Part shown: positions 25,670 through 36,600 of the stretch, piece by piece
Numbering within the stretch: the stretch's first letter is position 1
Layout: every line of letters begins with the position of its first letter
Origin: Flavobacteria bacterium BBFL7
GTDB lineage: Bacteria > Bacteroidota > Bacteroidia > Flavobacteriales > Flavobacteriaceae
NCBI GenBank assembly: GCA_000153385.1
Contig: CH672374.1
Coordinates: 1,738,544-1,802,543, forward strand
DNA length: 64,000 nucleotides
Direction of reading: 5' to 3'
The notes under the pieces: model-generated
What the model was told of the DNA's origin: nothing
The model's input: the letters and a program-made list of their open reading frames with translations, nothing else
Databases searched by the model: none
Made by a program: the position numbers and the translations under genes

Positions 25670-26701
25670 ATGCAACTGTATAACAAATTAAGTGCTGAAG
25701 AAAGAAGAGAACTTATACGTGCCGCTGGAAAAGAGCGGTTAACGATATCTTTCTATCAGTACCACCAGATCGGTAATCCACAACTTTTTAGAGACCACTT
25801 ATTTTTACACTGGCATCCTATGGATGTGCTGGGAAGAATCTATGTCGCTCACGAAGGTATTAATGCACAATTGTCTGTACCTGGTGATCGCTTTGAAGAA
25901 TTTAAACTATTTTTAGATAACATATCTTTTTTAGAAGGAGTACGTCTTAACATCGCCAGAGAACAGGATAATGAAAGTTTCTTAAAACTAAAAGTTAAGG
26001 TTAGAAATAAAATAGTTGCAGACGGACTTAATGACCAGACCTTTGATGTGACTAATAAAGGTATTCATGTCGATGCTACTGCATTCAATGAACTAATTGA
26101 AGACCCTAATACTGTTCTCGTGGATATGCGTAATCACTATGAATCTGAAATAGGTCATTTTAAAAATGCATGGACACCTGATGTTGACACCTTTAGAGAT
26201 AGTCTAGATTATATTGAGGATAAGCTTAAAGACCATAAAGAAGATAAGAAACTAGTGATGTATTGTACTGGAGGCATACGTTGTGAGAAAGCTAGCGCTT
26301 ACTATAAACACAAAGGGTTTAAAGATGTATACCAATTAGAAGGTGGTATTATTGAATACCACAGGCAAGTGACTGAACAAGGATTAGACAACAAGTTTAA
26401 AGGAAAGAATTTTGTTTTTGATCACAGACTTGCTGAAAAAATTAGTGATGAAGTGATAGCAAACTGTCATCAATGTGGTACTCCATTTGATTTGCACACT
26501 AATTGTGCAAATGAAGCTTGTCATCTTTTATTCATCCAGTGTGAATCTTGTAAAGAGAAAATGGAAAATTGCTGTAGTAATGAATGTAAAGAAATCATTC
26601 AATTACCTGTAGAAGAGCAAAAGAAATTGCGTGCTGGCAAATATAATAGTAACAAGATTTTCAAAAAAGGTAGGTCTGAAAAACTAGTATTTAAGAAGTA
26701 A
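25670..26701 (+). CDS. trhO: tRNA uridine(34) hydroxylase TrhO (rhodanese family)
   Basis: 343 residues. TrhO (YceA) hydroxylates U34 of certain tRNAs at position 5, an early step to 5-methoxyuridine-type wobble modification. An N-terminal ferredoxin-like domain (about 20-110) precedes a rhodanese domain (about 125-225) whose active-site loop is CTGGIRCEKA (catalytic Cys about 199). A C-terminal Cys-rich segment (about 260-310, CHQCGTPFDLHTNCANEACHLLF and CESCKEKMENCCS) probably binds zinc. The Lys-rich tail is common in this phylum. The gene is transcribed alone on the + strand between the two reverse-strand giant adhesin genes. Confidence 0.93.
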   Translation: MQLYNKLSAEERRELIRAAGKERLTISFYQYHQIGNPQLFRDHLFLHWHPMDVLGRIYVAHEGINAQLSVPGDRFEEFKLFLDNISFLEGVRLNIAREQDNESFLKLKVKVRNKIVADGLNDQTFDVTNKGIHVDATAFNELIEDPNTVLVDMRNHYESEIGHFKNAWTPDVDTFRDSLDYIEDKLKDHKEDKKLVMYCTGGIRCEKASAYYKHKGFKDVYQLEGGIIEYHRQVTEQGLDNKFKGKNFVFDHRLAEKISDEVIANCHQCGTPFDLHTNCANEACHLLFIQCESCKEKMENCCSNECKEIIQLPVEEQKKLRAGKYNSNKIFKKGRSEKLVFKK

Positions 26702-26715
26702 TCATTTATAAAGTA

Positions 26716-26731
26716 CGCTTTCGCGAAAGCG
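26716..26731. repeat. Dispersed palindrome, copy 6 (between trhO and adhesin B)
   Basis: CGCTTTCGCGAAAGCG within GTACGC...GCGTAAA, exact; followed within 10 bp by the adhesin B terminator. Confidence 0.95.
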
Positions 26732-26740
26732 TAAAAACAA

Positions 26741-26768
26741 AAAAAGGAGCTCAAATTGAGCTCCTTTT
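26741..26768 (-). terminator. Terminator of adhesin B gene (probably also serves trhO)
   Basis: AAAAAGGAGCTCAA / TTGAGCTCCTTTT inverted repeat, identical in stem sequence to the adhesin A terminator. It has A- and T-runs on both sides, so it can act on both convergent genes. Confidence 0.85.
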
Positions 26769-26787
26769 CATTTATAATCTAATCGAC

Positions 26788-29700
26788 TTATTGTTTGATA
26801 AATCGTTTCACAGCAGTTGCTGATCCGTTAGATATTTGTACTAAATAAACTCCTGAAGTAAGTGAACTCATATTGTCCATTACTATAGTGTTATTTGATA
26901 CATTATCAAATTCTCTAGTCATTACCTCTTGACCTAATGTATTAAAGATCGCAACAGAAACTTGACTAGCTTGTACATTTCCTAAATTGATAGTCATCAT
27001 ATCTCCAGTTACAGGGTTAGGATATAAGGATACTGCATTTTCTAGCGCAACATCTTCATTTCCAGCCGTAGCATCTACAACAAACCTACTTACGTGGAAA
27101 TCATAATCCTCTGTATCATCCGCAATACCATCGCTAGCAAGGAATGCAAACTGAACCGTACCTGAATAAGCAGCTAAATCATAAAAATAACTATCCCCTA
27201 TTACAGCTGGTTGGTTTCCAGCATTCCATGTCTCAAGTGAAGTCCATGTTACTCCATTATCTGTAGTAATTAGTAAATCTACTGAATCATCAGATCCCAT
27301 CACATCAGTATCTGCAGCTGTAGAAGTTCCGCTAAAAGCATAATCAGTAACAGCAACTTCAACAGTTAAAATCTTAGTAGTTAAAGTTGTTAAATCATAA
27401 GTTTCAGAAATTAACCACTCACGATCACCTTGTGTATAAAGATTCATCACATTACTAGCTACTACAGTACCAACACCATTAGTATATGCACGACCATCTT
27501 TCCATTTAGAAGCTCCTGTACCAGTAGGTCCAGTAGCTATTTCACCGTCACCAGCTTCACTCCAACATGCATTAGGCACATTATTAGTAAAGTCTGTTGT
27601 TGCTGGGAACATAGTTACAGCAGCACAATCTGTTGTAAAGTTGATAGGTGTTGTACTCCACGCACTTTCGTCACCAACGGCACAAACCTCTCTAACATGA
27701 ACAAAGTATTCTGTTTGAGCTGTAAGACCATTAATGGTATAAGTAACATTAGGCATAGCTCCAGCTACATCTGTCCAAGCTCCCGAAACTGCAGGTGCCG
27801 TACCTGCAACAGTTGTTAACGAGTACTCATAGTTACCTGCACTTGTAGCGTTTCCACTATCAAAGTTTATCGTGGCCTCTACATCTGTATTACTTACTAA
27901 GTTAAGATTAGCCGTATCAGGACATGAAGGTGGAGTTCTCAGCTGGAAGTTATCTAAATGGAAGTCTAAATCTTCAGCATCATCTACAGTTCCTTCAGTT
28001 CCATAAAAAGCAAATTGAGTTGTAGCACTTGTTAATCCTGTTAATGGATTATTATAAGTCATTCCCATTTCTGATGGAGTATTATTCACATCCCATGTTT
28101 CTAATGTATTCCAAGTAGTTCCATCCTCAGTATAAAGTAGTAATACTTGATCATCAGAACCCATAGCGATAGCTGACGTAGAATTATAAGCAGTAACCGC
28201 TACATCAACATTAAGTTCATAACCACCAGCAGATAAATCGTAAACAGGAGAAAGTAACCAGTCAGAAGTACCTAAGTTATAAAGGTTAATATTTACAGCT
28301 CCTCCACCGGTAGTAGATGCATGTGCAAATTCTTCAGAGCCCCATTCTCCAGAACCCAATCCTGTAGGTCCAGTAGTTAAATCTCCATCTGATGCTTCTT
28401 CCCAACAATTAGGAATGAATGTGTCAAAAGTTTCTAACGCATCTGGTACGATTACCGCACAGTCTGTAGTTGCTGTAATAGGTCCCACAAAAGACATGCT
28501 ACAATCAGTTCTTACATATATATCATATGCAGTCTCTGGAGAAAGCATTGTAATCGTGTAAGGATTAGTTGTTGCATTAGAAGTTCCTACAGAAGGTGCT
28601 GGATCTCCAGCTGGTACCGCTAGAACTTCCCATAAAGTCGCAGGTGGCGCATTATTTTCAGTCCAGCTTATCGTTGCAGAATCAGAAGTAACAGCATCTA
28701 AAGTGACAGCTGTTACGTTAGCACATGTGAAACATGTGTTCACAGCCAATTCATCAATAGCAAAGTCAGATGTAAAATCACTACCATCATAAGTATATTC
28801 AAATTGCACATATAAATTACCTCCAATAAAAGAAGCTGCATTAATACCTATTTGATTCCAAGGATCTAACTCATCTGTTTGTAATTGACCAGTAGTAGTA
28901 AAAGCTACAGGCGACATTGAAAAATCTGTAGTAGATGATAGTCTTACATTTAAAGTTCCAATTGTAGCACCATAAGCATGCATCCAGAAGGTAACTTCAA
29001 CATCATCTAAAGCTGTTGTCAGGTCGATTGCAGGTGATACCATTGTAGCAGTTGAAACAGTATTAGGGTTTGAGGATGACTCAAAATAAGCATAAACTCC
29101 TCCTGCATCCTGAGCATCACTTGGTCCAGTATTACTTGAACCTGTAGTTCCTACTTCACCAAAACGCCATGTTTGATTTCCAGTCGTGGCAACATCTCCG
29201 GTCCAAGAACCTATCGTTGCAAAATCTTCAGTAAAAATTGATGAAGACGTAGCCCCAGGACTTGTACAAGTTAAACCTGCTGGTCCTGATGGGAAAGTTG
29301 TGAATGAAATTGGACCTACTGAAGTAGATAGTCCATCTGTCATACCGCAATCCTGCTGTACATAAACATCATATACAGTATTAGGCATTAAACCTGTTAA
29401 CATAGCGGAATCAACTCCACCAACAACTGTTGTACCCGTTCCTATCGCAAATCCTACAGGACCGTATTCCACGCTAGAAGCAGTAGAGTTTGTTGCATTA
29501 TTTGTCCACGACACAGTTGCACTAATATCGTCATATGATGAAATCACCGCATTAAGTGGAGCTTCACATGCAGGTATTGCTTCCCAAGCAATATCATCTA
29601 AATACATTGTATCAAATGTACCTGCAAAAATGTGTCTAAATGCTACGTATTCGTCTGTAGTAGATGGAATTGGCACAAAGAATATAGAATGTGTAGTTGT

Positions 29701-32622
29701 AGGAGCCACTGTCATTACAGATGTAAACGTAGAAGGGTCACTAGGATCAGTCATAGTACCTACTTCTAGAGTACTAGTAGATGTACCAGCATCAGCAGAG
29801 AATACAACTCTATGGGTTCCAGCTGCGAGGTTACTTAAAATTGGTGAAACTAAAATGTTTTCTCCTTCATCTGTAGTACCGCTTCCTATATTACCTGTTA
29901 AGCTTCCACTATACATGCGAATTCCATTAGGAACTGAACTATCCGCAGCAGTACTTGTTTGCACTACGGCAGCAGTAGTTCCCATTGGGGTTGTCGCAAA
30001 AGATGACCAACAAACTGGTAAATTAGGTGTAGAAACACCATCAAAATTTTCACTGAAATCTGTAATCGCAACACAATCTGTCGTTATAATAATTGGACCA
30101 ACCCAAAGGCTATTTTCAGTAGCAGTACAATTCTCTCTCACATACACCTCATAAGTAGTAGCTGCAGTTAATCCAGTGATAGAAAAAGTATAATTTGGCA
30201 TATTACCGCCTGTTTGCATTGGAAAACTACCGGTAGGTGCTGTTGGAGCAGGATCTCCTGGTGCTTGAACTACATACTCAAAATCACCATTACTTGTTGA
30301 GTTCTGGCTATCAACATTTACATCCACAGATGTGGTTGTAACAGCTACCTCTGCCAGGTTAAGTGGCAATGGACAAGCAGGAAGCTCATCAAATACAATA
30401 TTATCTATTGCAATGTCTCCTTCAAACGTACCTGCACTCGTTGCTCTAAATGTTACACTAATTGTTTGACCAGTATACGCTGATAGATCTACTTGTGCTA
30501 AAGCAAATGGTGTTGTCTCAGTAATTTGTTGTTCCCCAGAAATACTGAAAACATTTGTTGTTCCATTGACTAAAACATCTAATGTACCTATATCAGCACC
30601 GAACATATGGTAATCAAATATTAAAGCTGGCGTTGTTAGCGCACTTAAGTCAACCATTGGCGAAACTAAGTCTGTTATATCACCTGCAACACCACTAGAT
30701 GCTTCGGTAAAAAAGTAATTTCCTGTAGTTATAGTTGGTGATGGTCCTGTTCCTGAAGAACTAGTGTCAGTTCCAGCAGCACTTTCCCAAAAGTAAGAAC
30801 CGCCTGTTCCTGACCAACAATTTTCTAATGTAAATGCAGAGGATGCTACAGTAAAACTACTAAAGCCCTCAGTATATGGAGCGGTAAATGCATCACAGGC
30901 AGTAGTTACTGAAACTGGACCTACAAATACAGTACTACAATCTGCTCTCACATAAATATCATAAGCAGTATTTGATGTAAGACCAGATACTGTAAATGGA
31001 TTTGTAGTCGCATTCGAAGTTCCAGCAGTAGGGACTGCTGCACCACTAGAAACCGCAACAACTTCCCAAGCTGTACCAGCTGGAACATTATTTTCTGTCC
31101 AACTTACAGTTATAGAATCTGCAGTTGTTGAATCAATTGTAGGTGAAGATACATCTACACAAGATGGAATAGCTTCCCAAACAATGTCATCTAAATACAT
31201 TGTATCAAAAGTTCCGGCAAAAACATGTCTGAATGCTACGAATTGATCAGTTCCGCTATAAGTATCAAAATTTAACAGATACTCTGCGTGAGTTGTTGTA
31301 GGTGAAAAAGTTCCAAGAGCTGTAAAAGTTGAGGGATCAGTAGCGTCTGCCATTGTACCTACCTCAATCGTACTAGTTGAAGTTCCTGCATCTGCAGAAA
31401 ATCTAATTCTGTGTGTACCTGCCCCTAAGTTACTAAGTGACGGAGATATTAAAATATTCTCTCCTTCATCCGTAGTACCACTTCCTATATTTCCGGTTAA
31501 ACTACCGCTATACATCCTTACGCCATTAGGAGCACTACTATCTCCAGCAGTATTAGTTTGTACTAACGAAGCAGAACTGCCGATAGGAGTCGTACTGAAA
31601 GATGTCCAACAATCAGGCAAATCTGGAGTAGAAACGCCATCAAAATTCTCATTAAAATCAGTTACCGCTGTACAAAGGGTTCTAAAGTTAAAAGGTCCAG
31701 ACCAAGTACTAAAATCACCACCTGTACAATCTGCGCGTACATAGAAATCGTAACCAGTATTTGCTGTTAGACTCATCGCTGTGTAAGGATTCGTTACACC
31801 AGCATTAGTTGGAGTTCCTGTAGGTGTAAATCCTTCAAGTCCTAATTCAATATCCCATGCCATTTCACCACTTCCTCCAGTAATCCAAGATAGGTCTGCA
31901 GTATCAAATGTGTTTGAAGTAGCTGCAAGGTCTGTTGGAGCCAGACAAGTTGGTGCCGTTCCACCAGTGTAAACCATTTCAGCTTGATAAAGTCTTGTAT
32001 TACCCGTTGTAAGAGAACCAGTGATAGGTGTCCCAGAGCTTGTTCCTCTACCTTTAACGTCAGTTACAGTGTCATAAGCAAAAGCAAAGCCACCTGTAGT
32101 AGGATTTCCAGTAGAAACACTAATGTCCCAATCTAATCCAATTTCTAAAGAACCACCGGTATAAACGAATGGTGTGTCTAAAACAAAAACCACATAACCT
32201 GCTGTAGGAGGAATTATCGTTTCATCAACAGATGCATTGCTATAAACAGTACTAAAACCAGAAGTTAGATTTAAGAAAGTATCTGAAGTGTCTAGACTAT
32301 TTGCACCTGTATTATTCATTACAATAGTTAAACTTCCAGCTTCGCCAGGAGCAACACCAAAAGCATTGGTCTTATTAAATCCAATAGAAGATATAACAGC
32401 CCCATTGTAAATTCCCGCAGCACTTAAATCAGCAAACGTGTATAATAGAACACTTTGTGAATAGTCAAAGCTACTTCCAGCAGAAGATCTATAAATAGGT
32501 GACCCATTAGATCCTGTACTACCCGAAGAGGCTCCAGTCCCAATGATTGTTGTAGTTTGAGCCCATGAACCTATGCTCAGCAGCATCGTAAATAGGCTTA
32601 CAATTAGTAATTTCAATTTCAT
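26788..32622 (-). CDS. Giant secreted fibronectin-III adhesin with type IX sorting domain (adhesin B)
   Basis: 1944 residues, signal peptide MKLKLLIVSLFTMLLSIGSWAQ. The N-terminal domain shares the FDYSQSVLLYT...VISSI pattern with adhesin A. Several fibronectin-III-like repeats (motif TGLTxNTxYDxYVRxDC) alternate with jelly-roll domains that open with NFDGVSTPxLPxCW or ETFDTFIPNCWEEA and close with FHLDNFQLRTPPSC. One jelly-roll of about 165 residues is duplicated (29567-30062 and 31158-31660) with most residues unchanged. The C-terminus is a type A T9SS sorting domain (SLYPNPVTGDMMTINLG ... GVYLVQISNGSATAVKRFIKQ). A surface adhesin role is inferred from the architecture. It has regulatory and terminator flanks very like those of adhesin A. 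Confidence 0.92.
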   Translation of the reverse strand: MKLKLLIVSLFTMLLSIGSWAQTTTIIGTGASSGSTGSNGSPIYRSSAGSSFDYSQSVLLYTFADLSAAGIYNGAVISSIGFNKTNAFGVAPGEAGSLTIVMNNTGANSLDTSDTFLNLTSGFSTVYSNASVDETIIPPTAGYVVFVLDTPFVYTGGSLEIGLDWDISVSTGNPTTGGFAFAYDTVTDVKGRGTSSGTPITGSLTTGNTRLYQAEMVYTGGTAPTCLAPTDLAATSNTFDTADLSWITGGSGEMAWDIELGLEGFTPTGTPTNAGVTNPYTAMSLTANTGYDFYVRADCTGGDFSTWSGPFNFRTLCTAVTDFNENFDGVSTPDLPDCWTSFSTTPIGSSASLVQTNTAGDSSAPNGVRMYSGSLTGNIGSGTTDEGENILISPSLSNLGAGTHRIRFSADAGTSTSTIEVGTMADATDPSTFTALGTFSPTTTHAEYLLNFDTYSGTDQFVAFRHVFAGTFDTMYLDDIVWEAIPSCVDVSSPTIDSTTADSITVSWTENNVPAGTAWEVVAVSSGAAVPTAGTSNATTNPFTVSGLTSNTAYDIYVRADCSTVFVGPVSVTTACDAFTAPYTEGFSSFTVASSAFTLENCWSGTGGSYFWESAAGTDTSSSGTGPSPTITTGNYFFTEASSGVAGDITDLVSPMVDLSALTTPALIFDYHMFGADIGTLDVLVNGTTNVFSISGEQQITETTPFALAQVDLSAYTGQTISVTFRATSAGTFEGDIAIDNIVFDELPACPLPLNLAEVAVTTTSVDVNVDSQNSTSNGDFEYVVQAPGDPAPTAPTGSFPMQTGGNMPNYTFSITGLTAATTYEVYVRENCTATENSLWVGPIIITTDCVAITDFSENFDGVSTPNLPVCWSSFATTPMGTTAAVVQTSTAADSSVPNGIRMYSGSLTGNIGSGTTDEGENILVSPILSNLAAGTHRVVFSADAGTSTSTLEVGTMTDPSDPSTFTSVMTVAPTTTHSIFFVPIPSTTDEYVAFRHIFAGTFDTMYLDDIAWEAIPACEAPLNAVISSYDDISATVSWTNNATNSTASSVEYGPVGFAIGTGTTVVGGVDSAMLTGLMPNTVYDVYVQQDCGMTDGLSTSVGPISFTTFPSGPAGLTCTSPGATSSSIFTEDFATIGSWTGDVATTGNQTWRFGEVGTTGSSNTGPSDAQDAGGVYAYFESSSNPNTVSTATMVSPAIDLTTALDDVEVTFWMHAYGATIGTLNVRLSSTTDFSMSPVAFTTTGQLQTDELDPWNQIGINAASFIGGNLYVQFEYTYDGSDFTSDFAIDELAVNTCFTCANVTAVTLDAVTSDSATISWTENNAPPATLWEVLAVPAGDPAPSVGTSNATTNPYTITMLSPETAYDIYVRTDCSMSFVGPITATTDCAVIVPDALETFDTFIPNCWEEASDGDLTTGPTGLGSGEWGSEEFAHASTTGGGAVNINLYNLGTSDWLLSPVYDLSAGGYELNVDVAVTAYNSTSAIAMGSDDQVLLLYTEDGTTWNTLETWDVNNTPSEMGMTYNNPLTGLTSATTQFAFYGTEGTVDDAEDLDFHLDNFQLRTPPSCPDTANLNLVSNTDVEATINFDSGNATSAGNYEYSLTTVAGTAPAVSGAWTDVAGAMPNVTYTINGLTAQTEYFVHVREVCAVGDESAWSTTPINFTTDCAAVTMFPATTDFTNNVPNACWSEAGDGEIATGPTGTGASKWKDGRAYTNGVGTVVASNVMNLYTQGDREWLISETYDLTTLTTKILTVEVAVTDYAFSGTSTAADTDVMGSDDSVDLLITTDNGVTWTSLETWNAGNQPAVIGDSYFYDLAAYSGTVQFAFLASDGIADDTEDYDFHVSRFVVDATAGNEDVALENAVSLYPNPVTGDMMTINLGNVQASQVSVAIFNTLGQEVMTREFDNVSNNTIVMDNMSSLTSGVYLVQISNGSATAVKRFIKQ
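29567..30062 (-). repeat. Internal duplicated domain of adhesin B, unit 2
   Basis: Encodes NFDGVSTPNLPVCWSSF to YLDDIAWEAIPAC. It aligns with unit 1 at 31158-31660; stretches such as MYSGSLTGNIGSGTTDEGEN are identical in both. Confidence 0.85.
31158..31660 (-). repeat. Internal duplicated domain of adhesin B, unit 1
   Basis: Encodes NFDGVSTPDLPDCWTSF to YLDDIVWEAIPSC; partner of unit 2. Boundaries are approximate. Confidence 0.85.
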
Positions 32623-32756
32623 ATAAGATTATTTTAATTAATTAGAGAGTGCTTAATAAGCGTGTAAAATAGAGTTTTAATTAAATGTAAATAAAATGTT
32701 AAAGTATTATTAGATTAAATACTTTATTTAACGATTAAATACATTCAAATTTTGCA

Positions 32757-33422
32757 CTATTCCATTAGCAACGATATAACAAATTCACCCTTAGGCTTTT
32801 TAGTTTCAAAAAAAGTAATTGCCGCATCTACTGTACCTCTGAAATGTTCTTCAAACATTTTTGTGATTTCTCTTGATATTGATACTCTAGAATTCCCTCC
32901 ATAATGTGTTTTAAAATCTGCTAGAGTTTTTAAAAGCTTATGTGGTGACTCATAAAAAACTATCGTGCGTCGTTCTTCTTTAAGAAACTCTAACCGTTTC
33001 TGTCGTCCCTTTTTCACTGGTAAAAACCCTTCAAAAACAAATTTATCACATGGTAAGCCGCTCACCACTATGGCTGGCACAAAGGCTGTTGCCCCAGGTA
33101 ATGCCTCAACATCTAAATTATTTTCTAACATCTTGCGAGTGATTAGAAAACCTGGATCACTAATGCCAGGTGAACCTGCATCAGTTATTAATGCCATTTT
33201 CTCTCCATTTTTTATGCGACTTACCACATGATCTACAATTTTATGCTCATTGTGCATATGATAGGACAGCATGGGTGTTTTAATTTCATAATGCTGTAAT
33301 AACTTACCACTGGTCCTAGTATCCTCTGCTAGAATTAGGTCCACATCTTTTAAAATTTCAACGGCACGATAAGTTATATCTGCTAGGTTTCCTATGGGTG
33401 TAGGTACTAGATAAAGTTTCAT
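32757..33422 (-). CDS. rsmI: 16S rRNA (cytidine(1402)-2'-O)-methyltransferase RsmI
   Basis: 221 residues, a tetrapyrrole-methylase-fold enzyme that adds the 2'-O-methyl group to C1402 in the decoding centre of 16S rRNA using SAM. The N-terminal motif LYLVPTPIGNLADITYRA (about 3-20), AEDTRTSGKLL (about 34-44), TDAGSPGISDPG (about 79-90) and PGATAFVPAIVVSGLP are the family signatures. The length fits the short form without the C-terminal extension. It is divergent from the secreted DUF11 protein gene; the 180-bp gap contains a palindromic repeat. Confidence 0.95.
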   Translation of the reverse strand: MKLYLVPTPIGNLADITYRAVEILKDVDLILAEDTRTSGKLLQHYEIKTPMLSYHMHNEHKIVDHVVSRIKNGEKMALITDAGSPGISDPGFLITRKMLENNLDVEALPGATAFVPAIVVSGLPCDKFVFEGFLPVKKGRQKRLEFLKEERRTIVFYESPHKLLKTLADFKTHYGGNSRVSISREITKMFEEHFRGTVDAAITFFETKKPKGEFVISLLME

Positions 33423-33461
33423 GTTTTTTTATGCTTGAAGTAATTAAAAGTTGAAGAGTTA

Positions 33462-33477
33462 TGCTTTCGCGAAAGCG
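33462..33477. repeat. Dispersed palindrome, copy 7 (intergenic)
   Basis: TGCTTTCGCGAAAGCG, exact 14-base core, in the divergent spacer between rsmI and the DUF11 protein gene. Confidence 0.95.
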
Positions 33478-33601
33478 AATACTTAAACAGCTCTACAACC
33501 CTAATTTTTATAATAGTAAAATTAAGTATAAAGATTTATTAATTCACCACGCAACCATTAGTAAGAAAAGTCATCTTATATTTATAACCAGACCAATCTT
33601 T

Positions 33602-36600
33602 ATGAAATATCTACTAACCATAGTCTTTTTTATTTTTACCTGGACCACAGTTTATGGTCAAACTACAGATCTCTCAACCACAGTTGAAGCTCAAGATCTT
33701 ACAGGAAGTTCAATATCGCAAGCGCATTTTTATGAACGTTATACCTATTTGGTCACCATTAGTAATACTGGTGCACCTGTGTCTAATGCTGATTTTAATC
33801 TATCACTTAGTTCAGTAAATAATATAGAAAGCGCTGTTGCTCAAAATAATTTAGGTGGTGCTGTATCACCAGCGGCAATCAATATTTTAGGAAGTTCGAT
33901 TGATGGTATTTTACCTAACATGCCCAACTCTTCTAGTATTGAGATATTAGTTACTGTAAGGGCTTCACCTATCTTTTTAGGAGGTGCCACCGCGACTGTA
34001 ATGGTAAATCCGCCAGTAGGTACAACTGACACTAATCTTTCTACAAACACATCTGTAATAAGTATAATCATGACCGAAAGGCCTATTGATTTTCAGATTT
34101 CTCAAACACAAATAATTCCTGTAAGTAATGGTAGTCTAACAAGTTGGGGAGATTCTGTGACCTATGAAATGACCATTCTCAACAATTCTGGTATTGAATA
34201 TCCGCTACAAAATTTTTTAATAGCCGCTCAAAATATCAATGGAGCTGGTAGTGCTATTGTCACTTTAGAAAATCTTACTTGTGTAAGTAGTAATGGAATG
34301 AGTTGTCCGACCTTATCTGGAATCAATCCTACATCTAGTGTCAATCTTACAAATCAATTTGAATTTTATAACCATGGTGAGGAGATTGTTTTTCCCGCCG
34401 GAGCTTCTTTTACTTTAAGCATTAGATATAAAGTGGAAGAAGGAGATTGTAGCCGTTTGACACCTAATCAACCCTTAAAAATAGGAAATAGAATTAGTAT
34501 TCAATCTTACATAAATAATACTGGTTTTAATACAAGTAACCTTATTGATACTGATGCTTTACTCAACACATCGTGTCCATGTACTGATTTAACAGCGCAG
34601 GTGGATAAAGTAAGTCCTACAGGTGGTACTTTAAGTGCCTGGACAGATATAGTAACTTTTGACTATACGTTTACTAATAATGGACCGCTTGATATTATTG
34701 CTGGCGCTTATCTAATTAATACAAGTACGTTAAATACCGGTATTGAAATTTTAAGCGTAAATTGTATTAGCACTACAGGTCCTATCAACTGCTCTGATAT
34801 CAATATTGTTACAACTACAGATTTTAGGTGGTTAACAGATGACTTTACTTTCCCTTCAAATTCAAGTATTACTGTAAGAACTACAGTCCGATTTATTCCA
34901 CCTGAATGTACTCCAAATGGAATTGCACCTGTTTGTAGTATGCGCGGAATAGTGTTTGAAAATGACAATGCTCTTATAGATTGCGACTTATCTAATGATT
35001 ATGATGGAGATAGCATTTTAGGTTTACCCGTAACTCCATGTGTAGATGTCCCTAATAATCCTATCATTGAAATCAATGAAATACAAACAATACCTACGCC
35101 AGGTGCTGGTCCATATCCATATGGAAATGTTACTTATGAAATTGTAATGAGTAATGTAGACTCTATTGCTCATCATATAAAATTTAAGGATATTCAGTTT
35201 TCTCAAGGTACTGGAATTTTACAATCCATTATTTGTACTGGTACAACTGGTGGTGCTGCATGCCCTTCAGTACTTAATGAAAATGTAGGAGTTGTTAATG
35301 CTCAAGGAGACACCTTTTGGGAGATTTTAGATACTGATGGGTTTATCATGCCAGCAAATAGTAGTGTTACTTATGAAAAAGTGATAGACTGGACACCTGT
35401 TTGCTCTGTACTACCTACTAATGTTCAAGATAATTTAGAGATGTCTGCACTAGACACCAGTCTATCCGTAATTGCAACAGCTAGTACAGGAGTGGCAACA
35501 CCTATGGTACCATGTGTGGATCTGGTGGTACAAACTTATCCTTCCATAACATCTGCTCCTATTAACTCTCCATTAGAATGGATTATTGATATCACAAATT
35601 CTAATATAAGTACCGATGCAAATAATATTGATTTTACAGATTTGTTGCATCCCGATTTTATAATCACTGGCACACCTAGTTGTTCACTTATTACAGGAAC
35701 TGCAACTTGCATATCATCCTTTAGTGTTAGTGGCAACCTTATAGAAGGTGTGATTCCTTATATGGAGTCCGGATCTACTATACAAGTGCGCATTCCAGTC
35801 ACTTCACCATCGTACGGCGGTAGTTTTGAAAACCGTGCCGAAGCACAACCAGATTTCACTCAACAAGGTGAAAACACACCAGACTCTAACATTTCAATAT
35901 CAAGTCTGTTTGTACTCACATCACAAACTTCAAAAAGCTTTAATCCTCCTATAATCAATACAGGAGAAACTTCTATTTTGACTTTTATACTTACTAACTC
36001 TGTAGGCCTACCTGCACAGGATAATATTACATTCATAGATAATTTACCTCCAGAAATTACTCTTTCTGGAAATGCGTATTGGATAGATCAAAATAGTGCT
36101 TCCGGTACTTTTATAGATACTATAGGGACTTCTTTAATTGGAATTCAAAACCTTAGTTTTCCTGCTGGCACACAGCAAGTAAGTTTTGCAGTTGAAGTAA
36201 CCAGTCAAGAAGCTGGATTGTATACCAACAGTTTTTTAAATTTCACGGCACTTAATAATATTGATGTTTCCACGGCATTTGCAACTCTAGAAGTGTTACC
36301 CGTACTAGATCTAAGTATTAATAAAACGGTAGACAACCTTAAACCCGATGTTAATGGTGAGGTCACCTTTACAATTCTAGTCGAAAATATGGGCAGCGCA
36401 ACAGCCACAGATGTTATAGTTGAAGAGTTTCTACCATCTGGTTACAATTATGTAACACATCACACAACAACAGGTACTTTTGATTACTTATCTGGTTTAT
36501 GGACTGTAGGAGACATGGTAGAAGGTAGCAACGCAATGCTACAAATAACCGTCGACCTTAATATCCCAGGTAATTTTGTTAACGTAGTAGATGTATATAG

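Noticed and set aside
27430-30154. Open frames on the + strand opposite adhesin B
   Set aside because: Low-complexity Ser/Thr/Cys- or Val-rich shadows of a repetitive gene; no promoter or family match.
33461-33601. N-terminal extension of the DUF11 protein starting inside a palindrome
   Set aside because: The 47 extra residues lack a signal peptide, while the ATG at 33602 begins a perfect one.
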